The position numbers and the translations under genes are program-made. A DNA stretch of 64,000 bases from Enterobacter bugandensis (GTDB taxonomy: Bacteria; Pseudomonadota; Gammaproteobacteria; Enterobacterales; Enterobacteriaceae). Location: NCBI RefSeq assembly GCF_900324475.1, contig NZ_LT992502.1, forward strand, positions 2,418,001 to 2,482,000, given 5' to 3'. Under the pieces are notes generated by a model. That model made no database searches. It was given only the letters and a program-made list of their open reading frames with translations, and was not told where the DNA came from. The first letter of the stretch is position 1. Every line of letters starts with the position of its first letter. Shown here piece by piece: positions 8,983-18,129 of this stretch.

Positions 8983-9069
8983 CTATGCATCCATAGCACG
9001 TTCATTACGAGAGCGCCCCAGAGCATGTGAGCGGAGATACGAAACCGCAGCGTCTTTATTCCAACTCAT
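8983..9069 (-). pseudogene. 28-codon remnant of a small cysteine-amidase-like effector N-terminus
   Basis: Reading frame ATG 9069 to TAG 8983 preceded by a good AAGGAAC ribosome site. It encodes MSWNKDAAVSYLRSHALGRS followed by eight more residues. The first 15 residues match the start of the protein at 37989 (MTWNKDGAISYAKSHA), where the conserved text continues into STGYCAHYV, a typical catalytic-Cys context of NlpC/P60-like amidases. Here the frame ends before any catalytic region, and its stop touches the start of the DUF3828 lipoprotein gene. This looks like an effector gene with its body deleted. Too short to be functional as an enzyme; it may only serve to translate the downstream gene. 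Confidence 0.55.
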
Positions 9070-9315
9070 TCTTAGTTCCTTTTAGTAAATAAGAATGAAT
9101 CATTACATTAACCACACACAAACAGTGGTATTAAAAATGCTTTTATTACATCCGCGGCGTTCTAATAGTGGAACGGGTGCTAAGCACCTGCGTAAATACC
9201 TCAGTAACTTCTTAAAAAAGCATTGTGATAAAAACAATACGCATAATAACAAGTGGATTACACTTCATAGTGCGGCCTCGCTTTTTCCACGCCGGACAAC
9301 CTGAGGATGACAATC
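9070..9315. other. Intergenic region without a convincing gene
   Basis: About 245 AT-richer bases between the effector remnant and ppk2. A 69-codon open frame (9095-9304, +) was examined: it has no ribosome site, no recognisable motif and ends against the ppk2 start. The region should hold divergent promoters for the lipoprotein gene and ppk2, but no strong -35/-10 pair could be singled out. Confidence 0.4.
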
Positions 9316-10134
9316 ATGGGAAGCAAAAAGAAAACCCCTGTCGCTGTTGATGTCGCATCGAATGCCCCCCTTAAGACCAAAGAGTATGAAAAAGAGCTCC
9401 GCCGCCTGCACGTCGAACTGGTTAAGCTCCAGCAGTGGGTCGTCGCCAAAGGGTTAAAAGTGTGTATTGTTTTTGAAGGACGCGATGGTGCCGGCAAAGG
9501 CGGCACCATTAAAGCGATCACCGAGCGCGTCAGCCCCCGCGTGTTTCGCGTTGTTGCGCTTCCTGCCCCAACGGATAAAGAGAAAAGCCAGCTCTACTTC
9601 CAGCGCTATGTGCCTCACCTGCCCTCGGCGGGCGAAATCGTGATCTTCGATCGCAGCTGGTACAACCGCGCGGGCGTGGAGCGGGTGATGGGGTTCTGCA
9701 CGGAGGAACAGGCGGAGAAATTTTTGGACGGCGCGCCGGTTATGGAAAAAGCGATGGTTGATGCCGGGATTATCTTGCTGAAGTACTGGCTGGAGGTGAC
9801 GCCGAAAGAGCAGGAGCGGCGCCTGCGCGACCGCATTAACGATGGGCGTAAGATCTGGAAGCTGTCGCCGATGGATATTAAATCCTTTAACCTCTGGGAC
9901 GAGTACACCCGCGCGCGCGACGCCATGTTTGAAGCCACTGACACCGCCTGGGCACCGTGGTTTGTCGCGCGTTCTGAAGATAAAAAACGCGTGCGTCTGA
10001 ATATTATTTCGCATCTGCTTTCGCAGATCCCGTATAAAGAAATTCACGTCGACAAGGTGGATTTACCGAAGCGCAAAATCGGCAAAGTTAAACCCACAAA
10101 ATACCCGTTCCGGTATGTAGAGGAGCGATTCTGA
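9316..10134 (+). CDS. ppk2: Polyphosphate kinase 2 (PPK2), class I-like
   Basis: Cytoplasmic kinase of 272 residues that transfers phosphate between inorganic polyphosphate and nucleoside diphosphates. Walker A is EGRDGAGKGGTIK (about residue 56), Walker B is IVIFDRSWYNRAGVERVM (about 112-129), and the lid region RINDGRKIWKLSPMD lies near 175. The single-domain length matches class I PPK2. The ATG at 9307 touches the TGAGGA ribosome site, while ATG 9316 (MGSKKK) lies eight bases after it and is the better start. It is monocistronic, between the lipoprotein locus and ccdAB. It is distinct from the housekeeping Ppk1. Direction (NTP synthesis or polyP synthesis) cannot be read from sequence. Confidence 0.92.
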   Translation: MGSKKKTPVAVDVASNAPLKTKEYEKELRRLHVELVKLQQWVVAKGLKVCIVFEGRDGAGKGGTIKAITERVSPRVFRVVALPAPTDKEKSQLYFQRYVPHLPSAGEIVIFDRSWYNRAGVERVMGFCTEEQAEKFLDGAPVMEKAMVDAGIILLKYWLEVTPKEQERRLRDRINDGRKIWKLSPMDIKSFNLWDEYTRARDAMFEATDTAWAPWFVARSEDKKRVRLNIISHLLSQIPYKEIHVDKVDLPKRKIGKVKPTKYPFRYVEERF

Positions 10135-10236
10135 TATAATTGGAAGGCGGCTCGCAGAATATAGATTACCAGGGGATACAGTATTGTTTTTTGTTGGCGG
10201 CGGTTGAAAATGACCGCACCAACAAAGGAGATAACG

Positions 10237-10425
10237 ATGAAACATACCACAGAAGCAGAGCTGGGCCAGAACATCACATCGCGTAAGCCCTTGTGTCATG
10301 CAGAACAAAACTCAACCAGGCGGCGGCAGCCATCAGAAGAGGATCGTGCATTTATACGGGCAATGAATGATTTTGTGGAGAAACACGGAACCATCACTGA
10401 TGATGAGTTTTTCAGGGTGCTTTAA
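10237..10425 (+). CDS. ccdA: CcdA-family antitoxin
   Basis: Antitoxin of 62 residues. The C-terminal half (SEEDRAFIRAMNDFVEKHG then TDDEFF) has the flexible toxin-wrapping pattern of CcdA (compare FIEMNGSFADE in F plasmid CcdA). The N-terminal half, which in CcdA is the ribbon-helix-helix DNA-binding part, is poorly conserved here. Start ATG 10237 has an AAAGGAG site 5 bases upstream; the TTG 10204 and ATG 10210 starts lack one. Its stop overlaps the toxin start (TAATG), the usual antitoxin-first coupling. The pair is chromosomal and may stabilise this accessory segment. Confidence 0.75.
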   Translation: MKHTTEAELGQNITSRKPLCHAEQNSTRRRQPSEEDRAFIRAMNDFVEKHGTITDDEFFRVL

Positions 10426-10748
10426 TGCTGAGACAATTTAATGTTTACCGTAATACATCTGCGGCTACACGGGACAAACTTCCCTATTATATGCTCATTC
10501 AGGATGATTGTTATGATGATCTTGCCACACGCGTAATTGTACCGCTCGCGAGAAATAATAAGTTGCCGTTATGGCAAAGCCATCTGGCTCCGGGGATAAA
10601 TATCGACTTTGAAACGTTTCTGATTTATTCACCGATGATAACAAACATTAACAACAATAAAATCAACCCTAAAGACTTTGTTTGTAATTTACGCAACGCA
10701 CGTCATGACGTTATAGCGGCAATTGATCGTTTATTGACTAACACATGA
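10425..10748 (+). CDS. ccdB: CcdB-family toxin (DNA gyrase poison)
   Basis: Protein of 107 residues in the CcdB/MazF-like fold. Landmarks are the start QFNVYRNT (FKVY in F CcdB), YYMLIQDDCYDDLATRVIVPLA and the C-terminal helix DVIAAIDRLL. CcdB traps GyrA in the cleavage complex; the key C-terminal residues of the F toxin (Trp99, Gly100, Ile101) are not conserved here, where the tail is DRLLTNT, so activity could be altered or lost. It starts in a one-base overlap with the antitoxin stop. Downstream lies a REP element and the convergent fdn operon end. Confidence 0.8.
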   Translation: MLRQFNVYRNTSAATRDKLPYYMLIQDDCYDDLATRVIVPLARNNKLPLWQSHLAPGINIDFETFLIYSPMITNINNNKINPKDFVCNLRNARHDVIAAIDRLLTNT

Positions 10749-10750
10749 AG

Positions 10751-10777
10751 GCCCGCGCAAGCGCAGCGCCGCCGGGC
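10751..10777. repeat. REP-like palindrome between ccdB and fdnI
   Basis: GCCCG at the left pairs with CGGGC at the right around a GC-rich centre, the form of enterobacterial REP/BIME units. It lies between two convergent genes. Confidence 0.55.
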
Positions 10778-10796
10778 AGAGCCGACGGCGCAGGTC

Positions 10797-11453
10797 TTAC
10801 TTCATCCCTTCCGTACTTTCCTGTTTCGCCTCCAGCCGTTCCACATCACGATACCAGCGCGGGTGATGTTTCTGCGCCCAGCGGCGGCTCACCTTCCCTT
10901 CAATCATCCCTTTGATCGACCCTTTTACCCAGAACGCCATATACATATGGATCAGGATGGCATGAATCAGGATGATGGCAGACGTCGCGTGAATTAGCAG
11001 CGCGTAACGCACCACCTGGATCGGGAAGTACTGTGCAAAATACGGACGCCAGATCATCACCCCGGTCACCAGCAGCACAAAAATCATGCTCATGATGGTC
11101 CAGAACATCATCTTCTGTCCGGCATTGTATTTCCCCACCTTCGCGACTTTATGCTCGTTACCCTTCAGGACTTCGACAATCCCTTTCACCCACGGAATGT
11201 CCTGCTTGTCTGGGATGTTGTGGTGCACGAAACGCACGAACATAAACATCAGCACCACGAAAATCAGCACGCCGAAGAACGGGTGCAGAATGCGCCCCAT
11301 TTGTGGCGTCCCGAAGGTTTCCGTAAGCCACTGTAGCGTCGGGAAAAAGAACGAAATGCCGGATACCGCCACCAGGAAGAAGCAAATGACCACCGTCCAG
11401 TGACAGGCGCGATCGACAAATTTGGTGCGCACTATCATTTTCGACTTACTCAT
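10797..11453 (-). CDS. fdnI: Formate dehydrogenase N, cytochrome b556 gamma subunit
   Basis: Inner-membrane dihaem cytochrome subunit, 218 residues, that takes electrons from FdnH and reduces menaquinone near the cytoplasmic face. Four transmembrane helices are visible, with haem-ligand histidines in [25 protein letters not shown] and [10 protein letters not shown]. The start chosen ([12 protein letters not shown], 11453) aligns with E. coli FdnI; a seven-residue longer form starting at 11474 lacks support. It overlaps the fdnH stop by eight bases. Identity to E. coli FdnI is very high, except for a diverged C-terminus. Confidence 0.96.
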   Translation of the reverse strand: MSKSKMIVRTKFVDRACHWTVVICFFLVAVSGISFFFPTLQWLTETFGTPQMGRILHPFFGVLIFVVLMFMFVRFVHHNIPDKQDIPWVKGIVEVLKGNEHKVAKVGKYNAGQKMMFWTIMSMIFVLLVTGVMIWRPYFAQYFPIQVVRYALLIHATSAIILIHAILIHMYMAFWVKGSIKGMIEGKVSRRWAQKHHPRWYRDVERLEAKQESTEGMK

Positions 11454-12330
11454 GATGCTCCTCCTCGTCGTCATCCGCCTCTTTATTCGGGCCGATACCG
11501 ATGTAGTGATAAATCAGCCCCGCAAAGGTCGCGATAAAGCCCGCCGCTGAGAGCGGTTTAAGCGCCCCTTTCCACAGGTTGATGGAGGTATCGATCGCCG
11601 GATCTTTCGGCAGGTTGTGATACAGCTCCGGCTGGTCGTTGTGATGCAGCACATACATCACGTGCGTGCCACCCACGCCCTGCGGGTTGTAAATGCCCGC
11701 CTTGTCGTAGCCGCGCGCTTTCAGCTTATCCACGCGCTCTTGCGCCACGTCGAGCATCTCTTTTTTGCTGCCGAAGTGGATAGCCCCGGTCGGACAGGTT
11801 TTCACACAGGCAGGCTCCTGCCCGACGCTGACGCGGTCCACGCACAGGGTGCATTTGTATACCCGGTTATCCTCTTTATTGAGGCGCGGGATATTAAACG
11901 GACAGCCCGCGATGCAGTAGCCGCAGCCGATACAGTTGTCCTGCTGGAAGTCGACGATGCCGTTGGCGTACTGAATTATCGCACCGGCAGACGGACACGC
12001 CTTCAGGCAGCCCGGATCTTCACAGTGCATACAGCCGTCCTTGCGGATCAGCCACTCCAGCCTGCCGTTCTGGTCGGTTTCGCTAAAGCGCATCACCGTC
12101 CAGGATTTGGCGCTCAGATCCGCCGGGTTATCGTAAACCCCGACGCAGTGCCCCACCTCGTCGCGGATATCGTTCCACTCCGAACAGGCCACCTGGCAGG
12201 CCTTACAGCCCACGCAGGAGGAGACGTCGATAAGCTTGGCGACTTCAGCCTTGTAGTCCCGCGCGCGAGGCGCGGGAGTGATCGGGTTAGTCGCGGAGCG
12301 TTTAATAATGTCTTGTGTTTCCATCGCCAT
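11446..12330 (-). CDS. fdnH: Formate dehydrogenase N, iron-sulphur beta subunit
   Basis: Periplasmic electron-transfer subunit with one C-terminal membrane anchor, 294 residues. Four 4Fe-4S cysteine groups are present: [35 protein letters not shown] and [15 protein letters not shown]. The anchor helix is [21 protein letters not shown], ending in an acidic tail. It passes electrons from the FdnG molybdopterin/4Fe-4S centre to FdnI haems. It lies 11 bases after fdnG and overlaps fdnI, all one operon. Confidence 0.97.
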   Translation of the reverse strand: MAMETQDIIKRSATNPITPAPRARDYKAEVAKLIDVSSCVGCKACQVACSEWNDIRDEVGHCVGVYDNPADLSAKSWTVMRFSETDQNGRLEWLIRKDGCMHCEDPGCLKACPSAGAIIQYANGIVDFQQDNCIGCGYCIAGCPFNIPRLNKEDNRVYKCTLCVDRVSVGQEPACVKTCPTGAIHFGSKKEMLDVAQERVDKLKARGYDKAGIYNPQGVGGTHVMYVLHHNDQPELYHNLPKDPAIDTSINLWKGALKPLSAAGFIATFAGLIYHYIGIGPNKEADDDEEEHHE

Positions 12331-12341
12331 TTAATCGCTCC

Positions 12342-15300
12342 TTACGCTTTCTCGATGTTGACCAGAAACGCTTTGTACTCCGGCGTTTGCGAGTTGGAAT
12401 CGCCGACGTTTGGCGTCAGGGTATTGGCGATATAACCTTTCTGCGCCACCCCTTCAAAGCCCCAGTGCAGCGGAATACCGACGGTTTCCACCTGCTGGCC
12501 GTGCACGTTCAGACTTTGCAAACGACGGGTCACCACCGCCACGGCGCGAATAAAGCCGCGCTTGCTGCTCACCTTGACGCGATCGCCGTTGGCAATGCCT
12601 TTCGCCTTCGCCAGCGTTTCGCTTATCTCCACAAACTGTTCCGGCTGCGCGATGGCGTTAAGCCGCGCGTGCTTGGTCCAGGTATGGAAATGCTCGGTCA
12701 GGCGGTAGGTCGTCCCCACGTACGGGAATTTGTCCTTTTTGCCTAAGCGCAGCACGTCCTCTTCGTAGATGCGCACCACCGGGCTTGAGACCACGTTCGG
12801 GTGCAGCGGGTTGGTCCCCAGCGGCGTTTCCATCGGCTCGTAGTGTTCCGGGAACGGCCCTTCTGCCAGCTTGTTGAGGGCGAACAGGCGCCCCAGCCCT
12901 TCCGGCTGCATGATGAATGGCCCGGTGTTGCTGCCCGGCGCGGCGGTGTTGTAGTCCGGAATGTCGTTCCCCGTCCACTTCGCCCCGTTCCACTGGATCA
13001 GCATCCGTTTCGGATCCCACGGCTTACCGTTCACGTCGGCGGACGCGCGGTTGTACAGCACGCGACGGTTCAGCGGCCACGCCCATGCCCAGCCCAGCGT
13101 GTTGCCCAGGCCTGACGGGTCAGCGTTATCGCGGTTCGCCATCTGGTTACCCTGCTCCGTCCAGCTGCCGGTGTAGATCCAGCAGGACGATGCCGTGGTA
13201 CCGTCGTCACGCAGCAGCGCAAAGCTGTTCAGCAGCTGGCCTTTCTTCGCCACCAGGCTACCGTTGGCGTCGTAGAGATCCGCCAGCGCCACGCCGTTGT
13301 TCTCTTTCGCGACTTCCTCAGACTCAGGACGATCCGGCTGCTTGTAGTGCCAGCTCATCTTCAGCAGCGGCTCAGCGCCTTTGCCGCCTTCGGTGCGGTA
13401 CATTTCGCGCAGACGATGATAAATGCCGGCCAGGATTTCGCCGTCGTTACGCGCTTCGCCCGGTGCGTCCTGCCCTTTCCAGTGCCACTGCAGCCAGCGG
13501 CCGGAGTTGGCAATAGAGCCGTCTTCTTCTGCAAAGCAGGTGGACGGCAGGCGGAACACTTCGGTCTGAATCGACGCCGGATCGACATCGTTAGATTCCC
13601 CGTGGTTCTGCCAGAAGGTGGAGGTCTCGGTCACCAGCGGATCGATAACCACCATGTACTTCAGCTTGCTCAGGCTGCGCACGACTTTGTTTTTATCCGG
13701 GAATGACGCCACCGGGTTAAAGCCCTGGCAGATATAACCGGTGACGTCGCCCTTATCCATCATGTTGAAATACTTAATGACGTCGTAAGCCTGGTCCCAC
13801 TTGGGCAGCCACTCAAAGCCCCAGTCGTTCTCCTTCTGCGCCGCGTCGCCGTAGAAGGATTTCATCAGGCTGACGTAGAACTTCGGATAGTTGCTCCAGT
13901 AGTTCACCTGGTCCGGCAGCGTTGCTTTTGGCGTATTAGCTTCAAGATACGCTTGCAGACTGGCCTGCTTTTCCGACGGCAGCGTCAGGTAGCCCGGCAG
14001 GCTGGTGGAGAGCAGACCGAGATCGGTTAAGCCCTGAATGTTAGAGTGGCCTCGAAGAGCGTTCACGCCGCCGCCGGCCATGCCCATGTTGCCGAGCAGC
14101 AGCTGGATCATTGCCATGGTGCGGATGTTCTGCGCCCCAACGGTGTGCTGTGTCCAGCCCAGCGCATACAGGAACGTGGTGGTTCTGTCAGCGGCGCTGG
14201 TGGAAGCCAGCACTTCACACACCTTCAGGAAATCGGCTTTTGGCGTTCCGCAGATGTTTTCAACAACGTCCGGCGTGTAGCGGGAAACGTGCTGCTTCAG
14301 CAAATTCCACACGCAGCGCGGATCGGTCAGGGTGTCGTCGCGTTTCGCGTAGCCGTTTTCGTCGAACTGGTAGTTCCAGGACGATTTATCGTACTGACGT
14401 TTTTCCGCGTCATAGCCGCTGAACAGGCCATCTTCAAAGGCGAAATCATCCCGCACCAACAGGCTGGCGTTGGTGTAGTGCTTAACGTATTCCGCGTTGA
14501 TTTTGTTGTTTTCAATCAGGTACAGCAGCACGCCGGAAAGGAACGTAATGTCCGTACCGGAGCGGATCGGCGCATAGATATCGGCCACCGATGCCGTACG
14601 CGTAAAGCGCGGATCGACGACGATAAGCGTCGCATCGTTGTTGTTTTTCGCTTCCATCGCCCAGCGGAATCCCACCGGATGGGCTTCAGCGGCGTTACCG
14701 CCCATCACCACCACGACGTTTGCGTTTTTAATATCAACCCAGTGGTTGGTCATCGCACCGCGACCAAATGTTGGAGCAAGACTTGCTACCGTTGGTCCGT
14801 GTCAGACGCGCGCCTGGTTGTCTACCGCCAGCATGCCGAGAGAGCGCACAAATTTTTGCGTCAGCATGCCGGTTTCATTGCTTGCCGCAGATGCACACAG
14901 CATCCCGGTAGAGAGCCAGCGGTTGACCGTCACGCCCTGCTCGTTCTTTTCAATAAAGTTGGCGTCACGGTCAGCTTTCATCAGTTTTGCAATACGGGAG
15001 AACGCCTCATCCCAGGAGATACGCTGCCATTTGTCGGAGCCCGGCGCGCGGTATTCCGGGTAGCGGAGGCGGTTTTCGCTGTGGACATAGTCCAGCAGTC
15101 CCGCCCCTTTCGGGCACAGCGCCCCACGGCTCACCGGATGATCCGGATCCCCTTCAATATGGTAAATCGCTTCTCTGGCGTTCTTCGCGCCATCGCCCAG
15201 GCTATACATCAATAGCCCACAACCCACGGAGCAGTATGTGCAGGTGTTACGGATCTCTTTCGCACGCAGCAGCTTATAGTTGCGTGCCTGAGCCAGCGCC

Positions 15301-15389
15301 ATTTTGGGAGCAAATCCCAGCATTGCGGCTGTGGTTCCGGCCATACCGCCCGCGCAGATTTTGAAAAATTGTCTGCGGCTGACGTCCAT
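12342..15389 (-). CDS. fdnG: Formate dehydrogenase N, molybdopterin selenoprotein alpha subunit
   Basis: Catalytic subunit oxidising formate to CO2 in the periplasm during nitrate respiration; 1015 residues, the same as E. coli FdnG. The N-terminus MDVSRRQFFKICAGG carries a twin-arginine signal. The 4Fe-4S ligands are in CTYCSVGCGLLMY. An in-frame TGA at 14802-14804 is codon 196, the known selenocysteine position (context NQARV-Sec-HGPT), and is followed by a SECIS-like hairpin. Apart from this TGA the frame is open through the C-terminal molydopterin-dinucleotide binding domain, ending in KAFLVNIEKA. The 15389 start matches E. coli; an upstream extension to 15434 was rejected. Read without recoding, this gene would look broken; it is not. 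Confidence 0.97.
14773..14804 (-). promoter_or_regulatory. Selenocysteine codon and bacterial SECIS hairpin in fdnG
   Basis: The UGA codon (14804-14802) is followed 11 bases later by a short stem GG-U-AGCA / UGCU-CC closed by a loop containing AGUC, with a bulged U in the 5' arm. This has the shape recognised by SelB in E. coli fdhF and fdnG mRNAs. Seen in the sequence; function is from established knowledge of the family. Confidence 0.85.
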
Positions 15390-15451
15390 TGTTGTCCTCG
15401 TTATCTGATAAGACTTCGCGCCGCAAACTAACATTAAAGCCCCTGTTTTTT

Positions 15452-15465
15452 TTGCGTCAAATCAA
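15452..15465 (-). promoter_or_regulatory. Putative FNR site of the fdnG promoter
   Basis: On the fdnG strand the sequence TTGATTTGACGCAA fits TTGAT-N4-ATCAA with two mismatches in the right half. It lies 63-76 bases before the fdnG start codon, with a TAATGT-like -10 about 25 bases downstream, the expected geometry for an FNR-activated promoter. Confidence 0.6.
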
Positions 15466-15512
15466 GGTCGCCTGACGTCGCCCCCTTAATAGTCACCGCT
15501 GCCGCGTTTGAA

Positions 15513-15528
15513 TACCCCTTAAGGGTTA
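15513..15528. promoter_or_regulatory. NarL/NarP 7-2-7 binding site upstream of fdnG
   Basis: TACCCCT-TA-AGGGTTA is an inverted pair of NarL heptamers with a 2-base spacer, the arrangement bound by phospho-NarL and NarP. Its centre is 62 bases upstream of the putative FNR site, consistent with nitrate activation of fdnGHI. It also lies about 83 bases before yddG on the other strand. Confidence 0.75.
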
Positions 15529-15610
15529 AACACGTAAGAGAATAATTCGCGACAGGGTCAGAATTAATGCTATACATTTTCCCTTTGATTTTATTAGCGA
15601 TGAAAACGTA

Positions 15611-16489
15611 ATGGACAGAAAGAGAGCAACGCTCACGGGACTGGCGGCGATACTGCTATGGAGCACAATGGTGGGCCTGATTCGCAGCGTAAGCGAGGGG
15701 CTGGGGCCCGTCGGCGGCGCGGCGATGATTTACACCCTCAGTGGGTTATTGTGCCTGGTAACGGTAGGATTTCCTGATATTAAACGTTTTTCACCCGGGT
15801 ATCTTATTGCAGGCAGCGTACTGTTTGTCAGTTATGAAATTTGTCTGGCGCTGTCGTTAGGCTATGCCGCCACGCGAGCGCAGGCCATAGAAGTCGGTAT
15901 GGTTAATTATCTCTGGCCGAGCCTGACGATCGTCTTTGCTATTTTATTCAACGGACAGAAATCAACGCTGTGGGTCGTCCCCGGTTTAGCTATCGCTCTG
16001 CTCGGCGTGTGTTGGGTATTAGGAGGTGAGCAAGGATTACACATTGATGAAATAATCCGCAATGTCGTCTCTAATCCCCTTAGCTATACGCTTGCTTTTG
16101 CCGGAGCATTTATCTGGGCCGCCTACTGCACCGTAACCGCCAAATTTGCCAAAGGGCAAAACGGTATTACCCTCTTTGTTTTGCTCACTGCGCTGAGCCT
16201 GTGGGTGAAATATACCATTAGCGATCAGCCAGAAATGGTGTTCAGCTTTCCGGTTATCGTGAAGCTCGTTATGTGCGGCATTGCGCTTGGGTTTGGCTAT
16301 GCGGCATGGAATATTGGCATTCTGCACGGTAACGTCACGGTGCTGGCTGCCGTATCCTATTTTACTCCCGTGCTCTCCGCCGCGCTTGCAGCCGTGCTGC
16401 TAAGCTCGCCCCTCTCTTTTTCGTTCTGGCAGGGCGCGCTGATGGTCTGCGCCGGGTCATTGCTCTGCTGGTACGCTACACGAAAATAG
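15611..16489 (+). CDS. yddG: Aromatic amino acid exporter YddG (DMT/EamA family)
   Basis: Inner-membrane exporter of 292 residues with ten predicted helices and two EamA repeats. The sequence matches YddG throughout (start MDRKRATLTGLAAILLWSTM, repeat-end AWNIGILHGNVTVLAAVSYFTP). The family exports aromatic amino acids and, in Salmonella, methyl viologen together with the neighbouring OmpD porin. It is divergent from fdnG and followed by the porin gene, the Salmonella order. The ATG at 15611 is preceded by a weak ribosome site. Confidence 0.95.
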   Translation: MDRKRATLTGLAAILLWSTMVGLIRSVSEGLGPVGGAAMIYTLSGLLCLVTVGFPDIKRFSPGYLIAGSVLFVSYEICLALSLGYAATRAQAIEVGMVNYLWPSLTIVFAILFNGQKSTLWVVPGLAIALLGVCWVLGGEQGLHIDEIIRNVVSNPLSYTLAFAGAFIWAAYCTVTAKFAKGQNGITLFVLLTALSLWVKYTISDQPEMVFSFPVIVKLVMCGIALGFGYAAWNIGILHGNVTVLAAVSYFTPVLSAALAAVLLSSPLSFSFWQGALMVCAGSLLCWYATRK

Positions 16490-16965
16490 GGTTCAGATTT
16501 ATGCCGGGTTCGATTAAATCCGGCAGAAAAATTAACATAAATTTAATATGTGATCACATCGTAATATATTAATCAGAACATTAGTGCATTTGTTGATGTT
16601 CTGTTTATATTAGCTTCCTTCGTCAATTCCCCCGACATCAAATTGACATAACCTGACACCGCTGCGTAACTACTTCCCTGCGAATATTACCGCTGTTAAT
16701 AACACGAAATGCAATAATATTCGCCATCATGGTTGCCAAAAAAATAAACTCACCCTGATTAAATAATCGCCACAACATTTTATTCAGCCGTCATTAACCC
16801 GATCTCGATCACACTAAATGAAATTATTACTCATATTTTGAAACTTATTATTGAAAGACAACTACAAGATTTTTAAAAATAGCACGCCGTTGACGAACAG
16901 CCTCGTTTAGAAATCGTTCGCGATGGTTCAGGAAATACTGAAAAAAATTATAAGGAATATTTAAG
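16490..16965. promoter_or_regulatory. Long AT-rich leader of the porin gene with putative OmpR-type sites
   Basis: There is no open frame of interest in these 476 bases. A GCCGG/CCGGC hairpin lies just after yddG (about 16502-16525). A perfect 12-base palindrome ATGTGATCACAT is at 16548-16559; it lacks the spacer of a CRP site. ATATTTTGAAACTTATTATTG near 16833-16853 resembles OmpR boxes of ompC/ompF-type promoters. The porin ribosome site AAGGAAT is at about 16951. Regulator assignments are inference. Confidence 0.4.
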
Positions 16966-18075
16966 ATGAAACTTAAATTAGTTGCAGTGGCAGTCACTTC
17001 CATGTTGGCAGCAGGCGTTGTAAACGCAGCTGAGATTTATAACAAAGACGGTAACAAGCTGGATCTGTACGGTAAAGTGACAGGTCTGCACTATTTCTCT
17101 GATGACGCAGGCGCAGACGGCGATAAAACCTACATGCGTATCGGCTTCAAGGGTGAAACCCAGGTTAACGACCAGCTGTCCGGTTACGGCCAGTGGGAAT
17201 ACCAGATTCAGGGTAACAAGGACGAAGGCGACAACCAGTCCTGGACCCGTGTGGCCTTCGCAGGTCTGAAGTTCGCTGAAGCCGGTTCATTCGATTACGG
17301 TCGTAACTACGGCGTGATTTACGACGTGACCTCCTGGACCGACGTTCTGCCAGAATTCGGCGGTGACACCTACGGTGCCGACAACTTCCTGCAGTCTCGT
17401 GCAAACGGCGTGGCAACTTACCGTAACCAGGACTTCTTCGGTCTGGTTGACGGCCTGAACTTTGCCCTGCAGTACCAGGGTAAAAACGGCAGCGTAAGCG
17501 GTGAAAACACCAGCGGCCGCAGCCTGCTGAACCAGAACGGCGACGGCTACGGCGCGTCCCTGACTTACGATCTGGGTGAAGGCTTCAGCGTCGGTGGTGC
17601 AATGTCTTCCTCTCGCCGTACCGCTGACCAGAATGCGGCTGGCGTATACGGTGAAGGCGACCGCGCTGAAGTGTACAGCGGCGGCGTGAAGTACGACGCG
17701 AACAACGTTTACCTCGCGGCGCAGTACTCTCAGACCTATAACGCAACCCGTTTCGGCACCTCTAACGGTAACCGCAGCGACATCTACGGCTTTGCAAACA
17801 AGGCGCAAAACTTCGAAGTTGTGGCTCAGTATCAGTTCGACTTTGGCCTGCGTCCATCCATCGCCTACCTGCAGTCTAAAGGTAAAGACATCGAGAACTT
17901 CGGCGACCAGGATCTGGTTAAATACATTGATGTCGGCACCACCTACTATTTTAACAAAAACATGTCCACCTACGTGGATTACAAAATCAACCTGCTGGAC
18001 GACAACCAGTTCACTCGCCAGGCAGGTATCGGTACCGACAACATCGTTGCGCTGGGTCTGACCTACCAGTTCTAA
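16966..18075 (+). CDS. ompD: OmpC/OmpD-family outer-membrane general porin
   Basis: Trimeric 16-strand beta-barrel porin of 369 residues for passive diffusion of small hydrophilic solutes. The signal peptide ends VVNAA before [15 protein letters not shown], the standard start of mature enterobacterial porins. The loop 3 region PEFGGDTYG and the terminal strand VALGLTYQF with C-terminal Phe are present. Its place next to yddG equals that of Salmonella ompD (nmpC), which suggests orthology, but the external loops differ and the protein could equally be called OmpN- or OmpC-like. A strong terminator follows 16 bases after the stop. Confidence 0.85.
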   Translation: MKLKLVAVAVTSMLAAGVVNAAEIYNKDGNKLDLYGKVTGLHYFSDDAGADGDKTYMRIGFKGETQVNDQLSGYGQWEYQIQGNKDEGDNQSWTRVAFAGLKFAEAGSFDYGRNYGVIYDVTSWTDVLPEFGGDTYGADNFLQSRANGVATYRNQDFFGLVDGLNFALQYQGKNGSVSGENTSGRSLLNQNGDGYGASLTYDLGEGFSVGGAMSSSRRTADQNAAGVYGEGDRAEVYSGGVKYDANNVYLAAQYSQTYNATRFGTSNGNRSDIYGFANKAQNFEVVAQYQFDFGLRPSIAYLQSKGKDIENFGDQDLVKYIDVGTTYYFNKNMSTYVDYKINLLDDNQFTRQAGIGTDNIVALGLTYQF

Positions 18076-18090
18076 GATTTGTCAGTACAA

Positions 18091-18118
18091 AAGCCAGCGT
18101 AACACGCTGGCTTTTTTT
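18091..18118 (+). terminator. Rho-independent terminator of the porin gene
   Basis: Perfect stem GCCAGCGT / ACGCTGGC with a 3-base loop followed by seven T residues. Confidence 0.9.
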
Positions 18119-18129
18119 ATCTTCCGCTT

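Noticed and set aside
9095..9304. 69-codon plus-strand open frame before ppk2
   Set aside because: No ribosome site, no motif, poor codon usage; ends against the ppk2 start.
14802..14804. In-frame TGA splitting fdnG into two open frames, suggestive of a pseudogene
   Set aside because: It is exactly codon 196, the known selenocysteine of FdnG, followed by a SECIS hairpin; the total length equals the E. coli protein.
14046..15215. 389-codon plus-strand frame opposite fdnG
   Set aside because: Shadow of the fdnG coding strand; the fdnG protein is fully conserved in the other direction.
16548..16559. ATGTGATCACAT as a CRP site
   Set aside because: The TGTGA and TCACA halves overlap without the required six-base spacer, so CRP would not bind it as a canonical dimer.
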